In this document: positions 13,633 through 14,794 of the stretch, piece after piece
Position numbering within the stretch: the stretch's first letter is position 1
How the letters are laid out: every line of letters begins with the position of its first letter
Assembly (NCBI GenBank): GCA_937952285.1
Contig: CALFZE010000021.1
Coordinates: forward strand, 1 to 14,794
Direction of reading: 5' to 3'
From: UBA2428 sp002343545
Lineage (GTDB): Bacteria; Bdellovibrionota; UBA2428
DNA length: 14,794 bases
The notes under the pieces: generated by a model
Databases searched by the model: none
Told to the model about the DNA's origin: nothing
Seen by the model: the letters and a program-made list of their open reading frames with translations, nothing else
Made by a program: the position numbers and the translations under genes

Positions 13633-14448
13633 TTGACGCCCTTCGAAGAGCTGATCCAGCGCATCAAATCGCTCCGTGACCCCCAAACGGGCTGCCCTTG
13701 GGACATCGAGCAGACCCACGCCTCGCTGACCCCTTACTTCCTCGAAGAAGTCCACGAGTTCCTGGATGCCCTCGAGCGGCACGGTCCGAGCTCCGCCAAA
13801 ACCTGGGAAGAGCTCGGCGACGTCCTCTTCCAAGTCGCCCTCCACGCCGAACTCCTTTCCGAAAAGGGGCATACCGATCTCGCCCAAGTCGCGCGCCGAC
13901 TCGCCGAGAAGATCGTCGAACGCCATCCCCATGTCTTCGACCCGACGGCCCCCCGCTACGGTAGCGCGGACGAAGTCAACCGCGCCTGGGAGCGGCTCAA
14001 GTCCCAACGGAAGGCGGCCTCGGGCGCTCCGGCCCCCAACCTCTTCGAGCGTCTCGACGAAATCCCCCGTAGCCTGCCGGCTTTGCAACGGGCGGCGCGC
14101 ATGGGCGAAAAGGCGGCCTCCTTCGGATTCGACTGGCCGAACGCCGAAGAAGTCCGCCCCAAGATCCTCGAGGAATTCCAGGAATGGACGGAAGCCCAGA
14201 CCCAAGGGGAGGAGCGAGAACGCGAAGAGCTCGGGGACCTTCTCTTCGCGATCGCCCAGTACTGCCGACTCAAGAAGTGGACGCCCGAGAGCCTGCTGCA
14301 CGGAGCTTCGGACAAGTTCCTCGGAAGGATGCAGGGACTTCAGAGTTTGCTCGACGAACAAGGGCTTCGATGGGAGACGGAGTCTCTCGAGTCCCTGGAA
14401 GCTTTCTACCAACAAGCGAAAGCACGAAAGCCGCGCGGAAAGCATTGA
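13633..14448 (+). CDS. mazG: Nucleoside triphosphate pyrophosphohydrolase MazG
   Basis: Cytoplasmic enzyme that hydrolyses NTPs/dNTPs to the monophosphate and pyrophosphate (house-cleaning of the nucleotide pool); 271 aa, the size of E. coli MazG. Two MazG repeats are present. The first has CPWD (21-24), EEVHE (38-42) and EELGD (59-63). The linker has ERHPHVFD (96-103) and DEIPRSLPAL (142-151). The second repeat has EEFQE (180-184) and EELGD (198-202), so both metal-binding EExxE...ExxD sets look intact. The start is TTG at 13633, chosen because GGGAGG lies 6 nt upstream and the protein then begins directly in the family motif. Its TGA stop is embedded in the -35 box of the rpsT promoter. Confidence 0.95.
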   Translation: MTPFEELIQRIKSLRDPQTGCPWDIEQTHASLTPYFLEEVHEFLDALERHGPSSAKTWEELGDVLFQVALHAELLSEKGHTDLAQVARRLAEKIVERHPHVFDPTAPRYGSADEVNRAWERLKSQRKAASGAPAPNLFERLDEIPRSLPALQRAARMGEKAASFGFDWPNAEEVRPKILEEFQEWTEAQTQGEEREREELGDLLFAIAQYCRLKKWTPESLLHGASDKFLGRMQGLQSLLDEQGLRWETESLESLEAFYQQAKARKPRGKH

Positions 14449-14473
14449 CAGGATGACGGAGCACCCCTAGCTT
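14445..14473 (+). promoter_or_regulatory. rpsT promoter, leaderless geometry
   Basis: Perfect -35 TTGACA (14445-14450), a 17-bp spacer, then TAGCTT (14468-14473, TAnnnT form, 3 of 6). The -10 ends 9 nt before the rpsT ATG and no Shine-Dalgarno lies between, so the mRNA should carry a leader of only about 0-3 nt. The mazG stop codon lies inside the -35. Confidence 0.65.
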
Positions 14474-14482
14474 CTCCGCGTC

Positions 14483-14794
14483 ATGGCCAACACCAAGTCT
14501 GCGAAAAAACGTGCTCGTCAAACCATCCGCCGCACGGCCCGTAACCAAGCCGGCCGTAGCCGGGTGAAGACGGCCCTCAAGACGGCTCGCGCTTCCCTTC
14601 AAACGGGCGCTCAGAATCTGGGCGAAACCCTGAAGGAAGCGATCTCGACCCTCCAGAAGGCCGCGAACAAAGGCCTCATCCACCAGCGCAACGCTTCCCG
14701 TCGCATCGGTCGCCTCATGAAGGCTTCCTCCGCGAAGGCGAGCGCCAAGACGGTGGCCACGCACCGCGAAAACATCATGCACAAGCTCGACATC
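14483..14794 (+). CDS. rpsT: 30S ribosomal protein S20 (C-terminus beyond window)
   Basis: Primary 16S rRNA-binding protein of the small subunit. The window holds 104 codons and no stop. The N-terminus is the S20 signature: MANTKSAKKRARQTIRRTAR, then NQAGRSRVKTALK. The family's near-terminal KGLIHQRNASRRIGRLMK is at 63-80. Typical S20 ends around residue 85-90; here the frame continues with SSAKASAKTVATHRENIMHKLDI, so the protein has an added tail of unknown final length. Codon choice (CGT, AAG, GCT) differs from the CGC/GCG-rich neighbours in the way expected for a highly expressed gene. It has its own promoter in the 34-bp gap after mazG. Confidence 0.93.
   Translation, partial: MANTKSAKKRARQTIRRTARNQAGRSRVKTALKTARASLQTGAQNLGETLKEAISTLQKAANKGLIHQRNASRRIGRLMKASSAKASAKTVATHRENIMHKLDI

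Overview
The window is ordinary chromosomal DNA: high GC, densely packed and almost entirely coding, with no sign of phage, plasmid, insertion sequence, CRISPR array, tRNA or rRNA. A diderm (Gram-negative), probably motile bacterium fits best. The support is a secreted SurA-like chaperone domain, System II (ResB/CcsA) cytochrome c maturation, a FliL-family protein, an HD-GYP protein and a PgpH-type 7TM-HD protein. The HD-GYP architecture recalls Bdellovibrionota and other former deltaproteobacteria, but that placement is an inference of low certainty.

Region 1 (2-4556, minus strand) reads as one tight operon: resB, ccsA, engB/ysxC, a SurA-N-like secreted protein and a RimI-like acetyltransferase. 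Adjacent genes overlap by 4 bp or lie 2-13 bp apart. Region 2 (4557-5043) is a short divergent promoter region followed by a small secreted protein that resembles a free-standing subtilisin propeptide (I9-like). Region 3 (5040-6913) holds a FliL-like gene on the minus strand and an HD-GYP gene on the plus strand. They diverge from a 158-bp spacer carrying two sigma-28-like promoters with the same octamer, TCCGATAA, one facing each gene. Region 4 (6926-9070, minus) is a large secreted alpha/beta hydrolase. Region 5 (9178-13582, minus) is an operon of pgpH, ybeY, prfB and a small holin-family-IV/YvlD-like membrane protein. prfB is intact only if the classical RF2 +1 programmed frameshift (GGAGG-TCG-CTT-TGA-C) is used. 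Region 6 (13633-14794, plus) has mazG and then rpsT (ribosomal protein S20), which runs off the window end.

The most interesting signals are regulatory. Several promoters (rpsT, prfB, the I9-like gene, perhaps resB) place a -10 hexamer only 6-9 nt before the start codon with no Shine-Dalgarno sequence, which predicts leaderless or nearly leaderless mRNAs. Genes inside operons have normal Shine-Dalgarno sequences. The prfB promoter lies inside the 3' end of ybeY. I found no clear new multi-gene system. The best candidate for a coordinated unit is the divergent FliL-like/HD-GYP pair, which may link the flagellar motor to cyclic-di-nucleotide signalling.

No gene-free stretch exceeds 300 bases. 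The largest is 5718-5875, which holds the divergent promoters.
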